A stretch of 64,000 bases of DNA, taken from the NCBI RefSeq assembly GCF_015326965.1, contig NZ_CP017659.1, forward strand, positions 2,728,001 through 2,792,000, read 5' to 3'. Below are positions 40,053 to 49,643 of this stretch, piece by piece. The notes beneath the pieces were generated by a model. The model saw only the letters and a program-made list of their open reading frames with translations, did not search any database and was not told the origin of the DNA. Each line of letters starts with the position of its first letter. The first letter of the stretch is position 1. The stretch comes from Paenibacillus sp. JZ16 (GTDB lineage Bacteria; Bacillota; Bacilli; Paenibacillales; Paenibacillaceae). The translations under genes were made by a program, and so were the position numbers.

Positions 40053-42713
40053 TTACTTCGCTTCGTACCAGTTCTCGCCATAGCTGACTTCCGATTTCAG
40101 CGGTACCGACAGCTTCAGCGCTTGACTCATCACTTCCGGCACCAATTCCTTCATGATCTCCAGCTCATCCTCCGGCACCTCGAACACCAATTCATCGTGC
40201 ACCTGAAGCAGCATGCGGCTCTTCAATTGACGATCATGCAGCGCCTTGTCCATATGGACCATGGCCAGCTTGATAATGTCCGCCGCGGTTCCCTGAATCG
40301 GCGTATTCATTGCTGTCCGCTCGGCAAAAGACCGCAGGTTGAAGTTGCTGGCGTTAATCTCCGGCAGGTAGCGTCTGCGTTCAAGCAATGTCTTCACATA
40401 GCCGTCTTGTTTCGCCTGCTTGACGATCACGTCCATATAACGCCGGACGCCCTGGAACACCTCGAAATACTGGTCAATGAAGGCCGCGGCTTCCTTCCGG
40501 GTAATATTCAGGTTCTGGGACAAGCCATAGTCGCTGATTCCATACACGATGCCGAAGTTAACCGCCTTGGCGGATCGGCGCATATTGGAGTCCACCTCAT
40601 CCACGCCGACTCCGAACACGTCCATTGCGGTCTTCGTGTGGATATCCATATCGTGGACGAAGGCTTCCTTCAGCCGTTCATCATCCGAGATATGCGCAAG
40701 CACGCGCAGCTCGATCTGGGAGTAGTCCGCCGCCAAAATGCTCCAGCCCGGCTCGGACGGAACGAAGACCTTGCGCAGCTTGCGGCCCTCCTCCAGACGG
40801 ATCGGAATGTTCTGCAAATTCGGATATTGGCTGCTCAGACGGCCCGTCGCGGCAATCGTCTGACGATAGTACGTGTGCACTTTGCCCGTTTGTGACGAAA
40901 TCTCCTTCAGAAGACCTTCCACATAAGTGGATTGCAGCTTGGCCAAGGTACGATACTTCAGAATCAAGCGGACAATATCGTGATAAGGCGCCAGCTTCTC
41001 GAGCACCTCGGCATCGGTGGAATAACCGGTTTTGGTCTTCTTGATGACCGGAAGCTCCAGCTTCACAAACAGAATCTCGCCCAGCTGTTTAGGCGAATTA
41101 AGATTGAATTCCGTTCCGGCGATCTCATATATCTCATGAACTAGCTTCTCGATCTGTCCTTCAAACTCGCGACCCAGCTCCTTCAAATCCTCCGCATTCA
41201 CGGCAATTCCCTGCTTCTCCATATCGGCCAGTATGCGGGACAGCGGCATCTCCAGCTCATGGAACAGCGGCAGCATTTCATTGGCAGCCAGCTCCTTCTC
41301 CTGAACGGGAACCAGTTCGGATACAGCCAGGCATTTTCTGGCCATGTGCTCGCTGAGCTTCTCCATATCGGGAACCTTGTACTTTGCCCCTTTACCGAAA
41401 ACATCCTCATCGGCTTGAAGATACGCAAGCCCGTATTTGGAGGCCAGACCGCTAAGACTTTGATTCGATTCGGTTGGGTCCAGCAGGTAGGCAGCCAGAT
41501 GAACGTCAAATGCCGCGCCGGCAAAAGCAATGCCCTGCCAGTGGAGGGCCAGATCAATGCGGTGCAGATCATATCCGCGTTTAGGGATCCCGCTATCGGC
41601 AAGCCAAGCTCGAACAGGCTCGGCCTCTTCCGACTTCAGAACCTCAAACGGAATGAAGTACTGCCGTTCCTCCGTAGCGAGTGCGAGCCCGATCACCTCG
41701 GCATGATGGGGATTGTCCCCATGCGTCTCTACATGGAGTATGGTGACGTGGGCCAGGTTATCCGCAACCTCCTTAAGCCCCTTCGTGTCTACAAGGGTCA
41801 CTTCAATCTTCGCTTCGGGCTTCGACTCAGCCGCATCCCCGCCCACTCCGCTTGTGCTCAGGTTTAACCGTTCAATGAGCGATTTAAACTCCAGCTTCGC
41901 CAGTGCGGGCCCTGCCGTCTCTTCATTCAAGCCTGTAAACGCCATGTCATCCAGCGACTGCTCCAGCGGAACTTCGCGAAAGATCGTAGCCAGCTTCTTG
42001 CTGAGTATGGCGGAATCCGCATGCTCTTCAATTTTCTCTTTCATCTTGCCTTTCAGCTCGTCGGTGCGTGACACCACGGCTTCAACGGATCCAAATTCAT
42101 GAAGCAGCTTCAGAGCCGTCTTCTCACCCACTCCTGGAACGCCGGGGATGTTATCGGAAGCATCGCCCATCAGTCCCTTAAGGTCGATAATCTGATCAGG
42201 CGTCAGGTCATATCGCTCCTTAATTTGTTCCGGTCCGTAATACTCGATGTCGGTAACGCCCTTGCGGACCATGGCGATCGTGGTATGCTCCGAAGCCAGC
42301 TGCAGCATATCCTTATCCCCGGATACAACCATCACCTTCCGGCCAGCTTCATCAGCCTGACGGGTAATGGTCCCGATAATGTCATCGGCCTCATAACCGC
42401 CGATTTCAAATTGGGAGACGCCAAGGCCTTTCAACAGCTCTTTCAGCAGCGGGAATTGTCCGGAGAGCTCGGGAGGCGTTTTCTGGCGGCCACCCTTGTA
42501 ATCCTGAAAATCCGCATGCCGAAATGTTTCCTTGCCTGCATCGAATGCGACCATCATATGGGTCGGTTTGTGTTCCTCAATCAAGCGAAGCAGCATCGTC
42601 GTAAAGCCGTAAACCGCATTCGTCTGCTGTCCGCTGGCATTGGTCAGCGGCGGCATCGCGAAGAATGCCCGGTAAATGATATTATTTCCATCAATTAAAA
42701 TCAGCTTGTCCAT
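40053..42713 (-). CDS. polA: DNA polymerase I
   Basis: 886 residues from ATG 42713 (MDKLILIDGNNIIYRAFFAM); the frame opens earlier, but GCGAGGTG supports this start. Domains: 5'-3' flap exonuclease 1-290 (GDASDNIPGVPGVGEKTA), a degenerate 3'-5' exonuclease domain ~300-480 in which the usual DxE is HVE (ILHVETHGD), and the polymerase domain ~510-886 with motif A ADYSQIELRVLAHIS, motif B RRSAKAVNFGIVYGISDYG and motif C QVHDELVFEVP. It fills gaps and removes RNA primers. Proofreading is expected to be absent, as in Bacillus-type Pol I. Confidence 0.97.
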   Translation of the reverse strand: MDKLILIDGNNIIYRAFFAMPPLTNASGQQTNAVYGFTTMLLRLIEEHKPTHMMVAFDAGKETFRHADFQDYKGGRQKTPPELSGQFPLLKELLKGLGVSQFEIGGYEADDIIGTITRQADEAGRKVMVVSGDKDMLQLASEHTTIAMVRKGVTDIEYYGPEQIKERYDLTPDQIIDLKGLMGDASDNIPGVPGVGEKTALKLLHEFGSVEAVVSRTDELKGKMKEKIEEHADSAILSKKLATIFREVPLEQSLDDMAFTGLNEETAGPALAKLEFKSLIERLNLSTSGVGGDAAESKPEAKIEVTLVDTKGLKEVADNLAHVTILHVETHGDNPHHAEVIGLALATEERQYFIPFEVLKSEEAEPVRAWLADSGIPKRGYDLHRIDLALHWQGIAFAGAAFDVHLAAYLLDPTESNQSLSGLASKYGLAYLQADEDVFGKGAKYKVPDMEKLSEHMARKCLAVSELVPVQEKELAANEMLPLFHELEMPLSRILADMEKQGIAVNAEDLKELGREFEGQIEKLVHEIYEIAGTEFNLNSPKQLGEILFVKLELPVIKKTKTGYSTDAEVLEKLAPYHDIVRLILKYRTLAKLQSTYVEGLLKEISSQTGKVHTYYRQTIAATGRLSSQYPNLQNIPIRLEEGRKLRKVFVPSEPGWSILAADYSQIELRVLAHISDDERLKEAFVHDMDIHTKTAMDVFGVGVDEVDSNMRRSAKAVNFGIVYGISDYGLSQNLNITRKEAAAFIDQYFEVFQGVRRYMDVIVKQAKQDGYVKTLLERRRYLPEINASNFNLRSFAERTAMNTPIQGTAADIIKLAMVHMDKALHDRQLKSRMLLQVHDELVFEVPEDELEIMKELVPEVMSQALKLSVPLKSEVSYGENWYEAK

Positions 42714-42941
42714 AGAACACCTCGCACCAATATTACTTCCTTTCCACATGATAACATAGGTTACCGCCAATTCCGAACAATCCGTTCGATTAACGGTGAA
42801 TTCCTAAGAATACGCAAAATATCCCCACAAAGTGGGGCCTGCGCTTCGATGCTTATTCCAAATACTTTGCGGGGGCCCCCAATATATAAATGCGATTAAA
42901 GAATTGCTTCCGCTTCGCTGGAGCTTTCTAAATTCTCGCAA

Positions 42942-42968
42942 AAAAACGCCAGCTTTCGCCAGCGTTTG
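42942..42968 (-). terminator. Terminator of the pst-phoU operon
   Basis: AACGCTGGC-GAAA-GCTGGCGTT (with two G-U pairs) is followed by TTTTTTT on the minus strand, right after the phoU stop. A second hairpin (CCCCAC/GTGGGG, about 42823-42838) lies further on. Confidence 0.75.
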
Positions 42969-42981
42969 ACTTATCATTATG

Positions 42982-43641
42982 CTATTGATTGAGGTCGGGA
43001 CGATGACCCGTTACGAGGTACACCGTGCTCTCGCCAATGTTGGTTGCATGGTCGGCGATCCGTTCGATGTAACGTCCCACCATGATCAGCAGCATCGCCT
43101 GATTGGCCGAATCCGGATCGGAGGTCAGATGCGCATACAGGTCCTGCAAAATCACGCTGTACAAATGATCGATCTGATCATCGTCCTGGGCCATTTTATA
43201 GGCAAGATCCGTATTTTCCGTCAGATAGGATTCGATCGATTCCGAAACCATCGCGCGCACCAAATCCGACATCCGCGGAAGATCCACCAGTGGCTTGATC
43301 AGCTTCTGGCCTTGCAGACGGATCGTCACTTTAGCGACATCCCGCGCCAAGTCACCCATACGCTCCAAATCGCTTGCAATCCGGAAAGCCACTAAAATCC
43401 GGCGCAAATCCTTTGCCACAGGCTGCTGGGTCACGATCAGACGGGAGCCGATGTCCATGATTTGCTCTTCCATGTTGTTTAACTGCACATCGTTCTTGAT
43501 AACCGCCTGCGCTTTCTCCGCATCCAAGGTCTGAAGGGACTCCACGCTGTTTGCCAGTGCCTCCTCCATATGCTTGCCCATATCCTGCAGCAAACTTCTC
43601 AGCTCATCAAGCTGCTGATCAAACTCAATTCTCCGGATCAT
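42982..43641 (-). CDS. phoU: Phosphate signalling protein PhoU
   Basis: 219 residues with two three-helix PhoU repeats. The metal-binding ExxxD motifs are visible as ASDLERMGDLARDVAK and YIERIADHATNIGEST. PhoU links the PstSCAB transporter to the PhoR kinase and keeps signalling off when phosphate is ample. It is the last gene of the pstSCAB-phoU operon, 53 bp after pstB. Confidence 0.96.
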   Translation of the reverse strand: MIRRIEFDQQLDELRSLLQDMGKHMEEALANSVESLQTLDAEKAQAVIKNDVQLNNMEEQIMDIGSRLIVTQQPVAKDLRRILVAFRIASDLERMGDLARDVAKVTIRLQGQKLIKPLVDLPRMSDLVRAMVSESIESYLTENTDLAYKMAQDDDQIDHLYSVILQDLYAHLTSDPDSANQAMLLIMVGRYIERIADHATNIGESTVYLVTGHRPDLNQ

Positions 43642-43694
43642 GTGTGATGCTCCTCCTATCTACTTTTAAGAAAGATCATAGTCGTGATAATGGC

Positions 43695-44450
43695 TTAACC
43701 AAACCGGCCCGAGATATAATCCTCGGTACGTGCATCCGACGGCGTCGAGAACAGCGTATCGGTGTTTGCAGATTCAACCACTTCGCCATTCAGGAAAAAT
43801 ACGGTCTGCCCGGATACGCGTGCTGCCTGATGCATGTTATGCGTAACCATGACGATGGTGTATTTGCTCTTCAGCTCCTGCACCAGCTCTTCGATTTTCA
43901 AAGTCGAGATCGGGTCCAGCGCGGAAGTTGCTTCGTCCATCAGCAGGATATCCGGCTGTACGGCAAGTGCCCGGGCAATGCATAGGCGCTGCTGTTGGCC
44001 GCCGGACAAGCTCAGCGCGGACCGCTTGAGATAATCCTTGACTTCATCCCACAGCACGGCTTGTTTCAAGCTCTGTTCCACGATTTGGTCCAGCTCCGCT
44101 TTATTGCGGATACCGTGAAGTCGCGGCCCGTAGGCGATGTTGTCATAAATCGATTTAGGAAACGGATTCGGCTGCTGGAATACCATCCCTACCTGCTTGC
44201 GCAAGGCTTCAACGTGGACTTCCTCGCTGTAGATTTCGGTTCCTCCGATTTGCACGCTGCCTTCAATCCGAGTGGAAGGAATCATGTCATTCATGCGATT
44301 CAGCGTGCGCAGCAGCGTAGACTTACCGCAGCCCGACGGTCCGATGAACGCCGTCACCGTTTTCTCCGGAATGTCCAGATCCACGTTTTTAAGCGCATGG
44401 TACGTGTCGTAGTAAAGATTTAATTTCTTAATCTGTATGATGGATTCCAT
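43695..44450 (-). CDS. pstB: Phosphate ABC transporter, ATP-binding protein
   Basis: 251 residues. Walker [10 protein letters not shown] near 33, signature [16 protein letters not shown] near 146, Walker [14 protein letters not shown], and the H-loop [12 protein letters not shown]. It powers high-affinity phosphate uptake at the inner face of the membrane. Start ATG 44450 with AAGGAGA upstream. The EAT in Walker B replaces the more usual EPT/EPC; this is a conservative change. Confidence 0.97.
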   Translation of the reverse strand: MESIIQIKKLNLYYDTYHALKNVDLDIPEKTVTAFIGPSGCGKSTLLRTLNRMNDMIPSTRIEGSVQIGGTEIYSEEVHVEALRKQVGMVFQQPNPFPKSIYDNIAYGPRLHGIRNKAELDQIVEQSLKQAVLWDEVKDYLKRSALSLSGGQQQRLCIARALAVQPDILLMDEATSALDPISTLKIEELVQELKSKYTIVMVTHNMHQAARVSGQTVFFLNGEVVESANTDTLFSTPSDARTEDYISGRFG

Positions 44451-44499
44451 ATCTTATTCATGTCTCCTTTTTCACGATTAGATCTGCTTTATGCGTCTC

Positions 44500-45375
44500 T
44501 TAGATGTTCTTCGAATACTTGTTCCGGATCCACACGGCTGCAATATTCATGATGAACAGCATGATGAGCAACAGAATAATACCCGAAGCCGCCAGCTCGT
44601 GGAAAGCCTCACTTGGTCTTGATACCCAGTTAAAGATCTGGATCGGCATGACAGTAAACGAATCAAGCAGATTTTCCGGCAAGAAGGCCACGTACGTTAA
44701 AGCACCGATCATGATCAGCGGTGCGGTTTCGCCGATCGCACGAGACAAGGCCAGGATAACCCCGGTCATAATTCCAGGAATCGCTGATGGCAGCACGGCG
44801 CTGGACACCGTTTGCCATTTCGTTGCGCCCAGCGCATAAGAAGCATCGCGCCGGTTCTTAGGCACGGCGCGAAGCGCCTCCTGAGCGGCAACGATAATAA
44901 TTGGCAGCACCAGCAGCGTCATCGTTAATACCCCGGACAACAGGCTGCGGCCAAGATTCATGCTGCGCACGAAAATCGCCAGTCCCAGGATACCATATAT
45001 AATAGAAGGAACCCCTGCAAGCGTACTGATATTCAGCTGGATCAGCCGAACCCAGCGGCTGCGGCCCGCATACTCTTCAAGAAAGATTGCCGCGCCCACG
45101 CCTAATACAAAAGACAGCGGGGCCATGAGCAGGAGCAGATAAATCGTGCCGACAATCGGCGATTTCAGGCCTGCTTTATCCGCGATACGTGACGGAAAGT
45201 TCGTGAACAGATCGGGTGAGAGTCTGTGAACGCCATCCATCACGATCGTAACAATCAAAGCCATCAAGGCTAGAATACCGATACTGGTACAAGCCAGGAA
45301 TATCATATGCAGCGTTTGGTCACCCAGACGTCTCCGGTTGATTCCTTTGCTATCCCCCAGATTCAATTGTTTCAT
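44500..45375 (-). CDS. pstA: Phosphate ABC transporter permease PstA
   Basis: 291 residues with six hydrophobic helices and the permease coupling motif (EALRAVPKNRRDASYALGATKWQTV) near 165. It forms the transmembrane channel together with PstC. It begins immediately after pstC (no intergenic bases), indicating translational coupling. Confidence 0.96.
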   Translation of the reverse strand: MKQLNLGDSKGINRRRLGDQTLHMIFLACTSIGILALMALIVTIVMDGVHRLSPDLFTNFPSRIADKAGLKSPIVGTIYLLLLMAPLSFVLGVGAAIFLEEYAGRSRWVRLIQLNISTLAGVPSIIYGILGLAIFVRSMNLGRSLLSGVLTMTLLVLPIIIVAAQEALRAVPKNRRDASYALGATKWQTVSSAVLPSAIPGIMTGVILALSRAIGETAPLIMIGALTYVAFLPENLLDSFTVMPIQIFNWVSRPSEAFHELAASGIILLLIMLFIMNIAAVWIRNKYSKNI

Positions 45376-46308
45376 CTAGTATTCCTCCCTGAAGCGGCGA
45401 GCGACCCACTGCGCCAATATATTAAGCAAGAAGGTGATGACAAACAAGGTCAGACCTACCGCAAAAATCGTGCCGTATTCAATCGTTCCTCGCGGAACGT
45501 CTCCCATGCTTACCTGAACAATATAAGAAGTCATGGTCTGAATGCTTTCCAGCGGATTCAGTGTCAGCTGCGGCGTAGCACCTGCAGCCACCGTAACGAT
45601 CATCGTCTCGCCAATCGCGCGCGAGAATGCCAATACGAAGGACGATACAACCCCCGATAAAGCGGCAGGCAGTACAATTTTCAGGGCAACCTCAAATCGG
45701 GTAGCACCCAGCGCGTATGCTCCGTGACGAAGGCTCTTAGGCACCGCACGCATCGCGTCTTCACTTAAAGACGAGATCATCGGCAGGACCATGATGCCGA
45801 CCACGAGACCCGCACTAAGCGCATTGAATATCCCCATGTCGGGAAAAATCTTTTGAAGGAATGGCGTTACCGTTTCAAGCGCAAAATATCCGTAAACAAT
45901 CGTTGGTACACCAGCCAACACTTCAAGCACTGGCTTTACAACCCCCCGAACCCGGGCAGGAGCGTATTCATTGAGATAAATAGCGCATGCCAAGCCGATA
46001 GGCACTGCGAAAATGATCGCAATGCCTGTAATCAGCAATGTGCCGCCCAGCAGGGGCAGCACGCCGAATTCTTTTGGAGGGAGAATTGGACTCCATGTCG
46101 TTCCAGTCAAGAAGGACCATACCGGCACTTCTTTGAAGAAGATCACGGATTCCTGTAGAAGTGTATATACAATACCGATGGTGGTAAACACCGAAAGCAT
46201 GGCACACAAGCCGAGCAGGATTGGAACGATTTTGTCTGAGAGGCGTGTTTTGCTTCGACGGAATGTCATGCTTTTAGTGTTTGCCGCCACGGGTGAAGTT
46301 TTGTTCAT
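45376..46308 (-). CDS. pstC: Phosphate ABC transporter permease PstC
   Basis: 310 residues with six membrane helices and the coupling loop EDAMRAVPKSLRHGAYALGA near 200. It pairs with PstA. The ribosome binding site is GGAAGAGGAG. A perfect hairpin lies between pstS and pstC, which may lower expression relative to pstS or protect the pstS end of the mRNA. Confidence 0.96.
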   Translation of the reverse strand: MNKTSPVAANTKSMTFRRSKTRLSDKIVPILLGLCAMLSVFTTIGIVYTLLQESVIFFKEVPVWSFLTGTTWSPILPPKEFGVLPLLGGTLLITGIAIIFAVPIGLACAIYLNEYAPARVRGVVKPVLEVLAGVPTIVYGYFALETVTPFLQKIFPDMGIFNALSAGLVVGIMVLPMISSLSEDAMRAVPKSLRHGAYALGATRFEVALKIVLPAALSGVVSSFVLAFSRAIGETMIVTVAAGATPQLTLNPLESIQTMTSYIVQVSMGDVPRGTIEYGTIFAVGLTLFVITFLLNILAQWVARRFREEY

Positions 46309-46332
46309 TCTCCTCTTCCCTTTCTATGGGTT

Positions 46333-46354
46333 GCCCGAAGGATCCCCTTCGGGC
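46333..46354 (-). promoter_or_regulatory. Intercistronic hairpin between pstS and pstC
   Basis: GCCCGAAGG (46333-46341) pairs perfectly with CCTTCGGGC (46346-46354) over a four-base loop, without a T-run. It is typical of processing or stabilisation sites that raise binding-protein mRNA over permease mRNA. Confidence 0.65.
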
Positions 46355-46367
46355 ATGAAGTCTTTAA

Positions 46368-47390
46368 TTATTTTGCCAACTTGTCTTTTTCTTCTTGATA
46401 TTGTTCATCTTGAAGCGGTACGAAACCAACTTCGCCAGCAAGACTAGCGGCATTATCAAGGTAGAAGTTCATGAATGCATTCACTTCCGGACGCTCAAGC
46501 TCCTTATCGTTTACATAGAGCAGCAGCGGACGGGACAATGGAGCATAACTGTTATCCTTGATCGTTTCCATGCTTGGAGCTACTGTAGCCGTACCGTTAT
46601 CGATCGGAACCAGCTTCAATTTGTCTTGGTTCTCTTCATAGAAGGAGAATCCGAAGTATCCGATGGAGTTCTTGTCGCCAGCAACCCCTTGTACGACTGC
46701 ATTTGTATCGGCACTGAACGTGATTTGGCTATCGTTTCTGCTTGCTTGAGCTTCACCGTTAATCGCTTCTGTGAAGTAGTCGAATGTTCCGTGGTCTGTA
46801 CCAGGAGAGTAAATTTTGATTTCCTCTGCCGGCCATCCTTCGCGAACGTCAGCCCATGTTTTTACAGTGCTGTTCGGCTCGTAAATTTTCTTCAGCTCAT
46901 CTACCGTTAATTTATCTACGAATTCATTGCTCGGGTTAACAACAACGGATAGTCCGTCATAAGCTACCAGAACCTCATGATAGGTAATGCCCTTGGATTT
47001 TGCTTCTTCAGCTTCACTGTCTTTAATTGGACGGGATGCATTGGAAATTGGAATCTCTCCATTATTGAAGCGTTTGAAACCGCCACCTGTTCCGCCTGTT
47101 CCAATCGGAATGCGGACATCCGGGTTCGCTGCGCCGAACTCTTCAGCGATGGCTTCAGTTAATGGATGCAATGTACTGGAACCGTCAATTTCAATCGTTC
47201 CCGACAAAGCTGTTGTTGTGCTTCCTTCATTTTGCTGTGCTGAACCGTTGTCTGTATTTTCTCCTGAAGCACCGCCGGAAGTTGTTCCTCCGCCGCATGC
47301 CGCCAAAAGCGTGCTCAGCATTAACACCAGTACGAGAATACCTGCTGGTTTACGACCCCTTCTTTTAAACAAACGAATCCACTCCTTCAA
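46368..47390 (-). CDS. pstS: Phosphate-binding lipoprotein PstS
   Basis: 340 residues. Lipoprotein signal with lipobox LLAAC and Cys32, then a glycine/serine-rich linker. The phosphate-binding domain has IEIDGSSTLHPLTEAIAEEF, IPIGTGGTGGGFKRF and the SRPI segment. It captures phosphate outside the membrane and delivers it to PstCA. It heads the operon behind PhoP-box repeats at 47442-47480. Confidence 0.97.
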   Translation of the reverse strand: MKEWIRLFKRRGRKPAGILVLVLMLSTLLAACGGGTTSGGASGENTDNGSAQQNEGSTTTALSGTIEIDGSSTLHPLTEAIAEEFGAANPDVRIPIGTGGTGGGFKRFNNGEIPISNASRPIKDSEAEEAKSKGITYHEVLVAYDGLSVVVNPSNEFVDKLTVDELKKIYEPNSTVKTWADVREGWPAEEIKIYSPGTDHGTFDYFTEAINGEAQASRNDSQITFSADTNAVVQGVAGDKNSIGYFGFSFYEENQDKLKLVPIDNGTATVAPSMETIKDNSYAPLSRPLLLYVNDKELERPEVNAFMNFYLDNAASLAGEVGFVPLQDEQYQEEKDKLAK

Positions 47391-47426
47391 AATGGTTGTT
47401 GTCTCTACTTCCTACTTACAATATTG

Positions 47427-47480
47427 ATATTAATCCCGGAATGTAATAGCAGTTTCTGAGAAATGTAAACGCAGTGTAAA
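47427..47480 (-). promoter_or_regulatory. PhoP box and promoter of pstS
   Basis: On the minus strand TTTACA (47475-47480), TTTACA (47464-47469) and ATTACA (47442-47447) keep an exact 11-bp register (one register position, 47453-47458, is degenerate). A TAATAT -10 lies at 47427-47432. This matches the PhoP direct-repeat consensus TT(A/T)ACA. Confidence 0.8.
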
Positions 47481-47500
47481 ATATTTTAATCATAGTAGAG

Positions 47501-48691
47501 TTATAGATTCGACCTATCTTCCATGATCGAAGCTTCACCGGTGTTCATTCCGGCAAGCTCATCCTTCACCCGCTTCACACGCTTCACGGTTTCCTCGGCC
47601 AGTTGATAAACCTGATTACCGGACTTCTGAACCTCTTGAACGGCATTGTCCATTTCATTAAACATTTGGGCACCTTCCGTTACATACCCCTCGCAGGATT
47701 GGATTTCCTTCAGCGACGATACAGCCCCCTTGGCTGTATCTGCTGCCAGCCCCTGGATTTGCTCGAGCAGCTGCGATATATCCCCTGACAGCTTACGCGT
47801 TTGTTTTGCTAGCGATTGTACCTCTGCCGCAACCACTTGAAATCCACGCCCATGCTCTCCGGCATGCGCTGCTTCAATCGAGGCATTCATGGCCAGCAGA
47901 CTGCTTTGGTTCGCAAGCTCGGTAATCATGCCGGTGATGGAAAATATGCGGCTGGCATCGGCTGCGAGCTCGGAGGCCTGGCCTTCACGCTTCGTCATAT
48001 CCTCTACAAGACCAAGGTACGAGGTTCGGACAAGATCCAGTTTCTCCTTCCCGGTTTGTGACCACTCCCTCATCCGTATACATTCCGAGTTTGTTCTCGC
48101 TGCTGCCGTTCGGACCTCGGTTAAAGAGGATTGAATGTTCCGGGTATGCCGGTAGCTTTCCTGCAGGATCAGTTCCCGCTTCTCTTCCGCTTCCGCTTGG
48201 AGCATACTGGACAGACTCATTAGATCCCTGACGGTAAGCACGCCTAGCAGTCGTCCTTCATCCGTGATCAGGACACAATCATAAAATTTGGAATCCGGGC
48301 GCTGCAGGGACAATTCCAGCAACGTTCCGACCTTCTCGAATATATCGACACGCGTCGGTTGATGGTCCGCAAACTGGTAGGCGGGCTTGGAATAATACAG
48401 GTCCACGGCAAACCTGCCCATCATTCGCTGGTAAAACACATCCCGCATAATCAGTCCTGCTGGTGTATCTGCCTCATCGCAATAAATAACACACGGGATA
48501 CGCTGATCCTTCGCAAACACATTCAGCACATCGAGGCAGGATTCAGATTTCGTTATAACAGGGACCCTTCTTATGTATTGCCGATATAATGCGCCTGCTT
48601 CAGGCTCGTTTGCTGCATGTCCATCAAGTACCGGCTCTACCTCCACCTTCATTCTCTCTGTCTGATTCGGTATGGTTTGAAGCAGTGTCAT
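47501..48691 (-). CDS. Cytosolic chemoreceptor-like protein with paired CBS domains
   Basis: 396 residues without a membrane helix or signal peptide. Two N-terminal CBS repeats (~35-165: VPVITKSESCLDVLNVFAKD, then VLITDEGRLLGVLTVRDLMS) are followed by a short methyl-accepting signalling coil (~170-385) with the conserved hairpin tip LANQSSLLAMNASIEAAHAG and FQVVAAEVQSLAKQT. CBS pairs usually bind adenine nucleotides. It probably passes an energy or nucleotide signal to CheA/CheW or a similar partner. Its place between phoP and pstS suggests a tie to phosphate status, which is inference. A weak PhoP-like repeat lies upstream (48766-48782). Confidence 0.85.
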   Translation of the reverse strand: MTLLQTIPNQTERMKVEVEPVLDGHAANEPEAGALYRQYIRRVPVITKSESCLDVLNVFAKDQRIPCVIYCDEADTPAGLIMRDVFYQRMMGRFAVDLYYSKPAYQFADHQPTRVDIFEKVGTLLELSLQRPDSKFYDCVLITDEGRLLGVLTVRDLMSLSSMLQAEAEEKRELILQESYRHTRNIQSSLTEVRTAAARTNSECIRMREWSQTGKEKLDLVRTSYLGLVEDMTKREGQASELAADASRIFSITGMITELANQSSLLAMNASIEAAHAGEHGRGFQVVAAEVQSLAKQTRKLSGDISQLLEQIQGLAADTAKGAVSSLKEIQSCEGYVTEGAQMFNEMDNAVQEVQKSGNQVYQLAEETVKRVKRVKDELAGMNTGEASIMEDRSNL

Positions 48692-48754
48692 GCGCCTTCA
48701 CCCCTTCTTCATCTGGTCCTTTAGACGCATCTTACCGGACAAGTATTATGGGAA

Positions 48755-48782
48755 TATACTCGAATGATTAAGGGAGTGTAAA
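48755..48782 (-). promoter_or_regulatory. Weak PhoP-box-like repeats upstream of the CBS chemoreceptor
   Basis: On the minus strand TTTACA (48777-48782) and TTAATC (48766-48771) lie in 11-bp register; the third position, AGTATA, is poor. A CATAAT -10 candidate is at 48745-48750. Confidence 0.35.
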
Positions 48783-48845
48783 CTGCGGAAGGATAATGGC
48801 GCGGAAATGAGACATTAGACATGTCAGGATCTGACCAAAGGCCCA

Positions 48846-48890
48846 AAAAAAGACTCCTCATCATTTCAAACGGAATGATGGGAGCCTTTT
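48846..48890 (-). terminator. Terminator of phoP
   Basis: CTCCCATCATT (minus strand, 48874-48883 arm) pairs with AATGATGAGGAG (48854-48865 arm), then TCTTTTTTT. The first arm lies inside the last codons of phoP. Confidence 0.8.
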
Positions 48891-49597
48891 TTCGGATTCA
48901 CTACAAGTTTATAACCAACCCCGCGAATGGAGTCAATGTGTACAGATTCAGGATCGAGCTCAAGCTTCTTGCGCAGGGAACTCACATGAACGTCCACGGT
49001 TCGCTGACCGCCGATATAATCGAAGCCCCAGACCACGTTCATCAGATCATCCCTCGTTAACACAACGCCCGGTTTTTTGGCCAGGTAGAGCAGCACCTCA
49101 AATTCTTTCGGCCGGAGATTAATGCTCTGACCGCCAAGCCGGACCTCGTATTTCTCAGGATAGATTTCCAATTCTCCAAGCGAAATGACGTTTCCCTGGT
49201 GGTCTGTCGTCTTTGCTTCATCGGCGTGACCGGAAACCCGGCGCATGACGGCTGATACACGGGCCAGCAGCTCAGATACGCCAAATGGCTTGGTAATATA
49301 GTCATCCGCCCCCATCTTCAGACCTTGAACAACTTCCTCTTCGGCGTTCTTCGCGGTCAGAATAATGATCGGCGTGGTAATTCCGTTACTTCGGAGCTTC
49401 TCTAAAATCTGAAAGCCGTTCATGCCAGGCAGCATGACATCCAGCAGAATCAGATCATATTCATGATTCGACGCTTTCTCGTAACCTGCGGTACCGTGTT
49501 CCTCTACCTCGACTTGAAAACCTTCCTGCGTCAGATTGTAGGACAACAGCCGCGATAGTGTCGGCTCATCTTCAATAACAAGCATGCGTTGCGTCAA
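48866..49597 (-). CDS. phoP: Phosphate-regulon response regulator PhoP
   Basis: 243 residues. Receiver domain with phospho-acceptor Asp53 (LILLDVMLPG), Thr in ILTAK and Lys in YITKPFG; the C-terminal OmpR-type winged helix has LRPKEFEVLLYLAKKPG and RTVDVHVSSLRKKL. It activates pst and other phosphate-starvation genes and sees TT(A/T)ACA repeats. TTG 49597 follows GGGGGT by six bases and is preferred to ATG 49585. It has its own PhoP-box promoter and lies after phoR, not before it. Confidence 0.94.
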   Translation of the reverse strand: MTQRMLVIEDEPTLSRLLSYNLTQEGFQVEVEEHGTAGYEKASNHEYDLILLDVMLPGMNGFQILEKLRSNGITTPIIILTAKNAEEEVVQGLKMGADDYITKPFGVSELLARVSAVMRRVSGHADEAKTTDHQGNVISLGELEIYPEKYEVRLGGQSINLRPKEFEVLLYLAKKPGVVLTRDDLMNVVWGFDYIGGQRTVDVHVSSLRKKLELDPESVHIDSIRGVGYKLVVNPKKGSHHSV

Positions 49598-49643
49598 TGT
49601 TACCCCCGCCCTTATCTTGATAATTGGACTGCTTATGCAAGTA

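Noticed and set aside
40122..42698. Several long plus-strand frames inside polA
   Set aside because: All are shadows of the polymerase gene; no start signals or recognisable domains.
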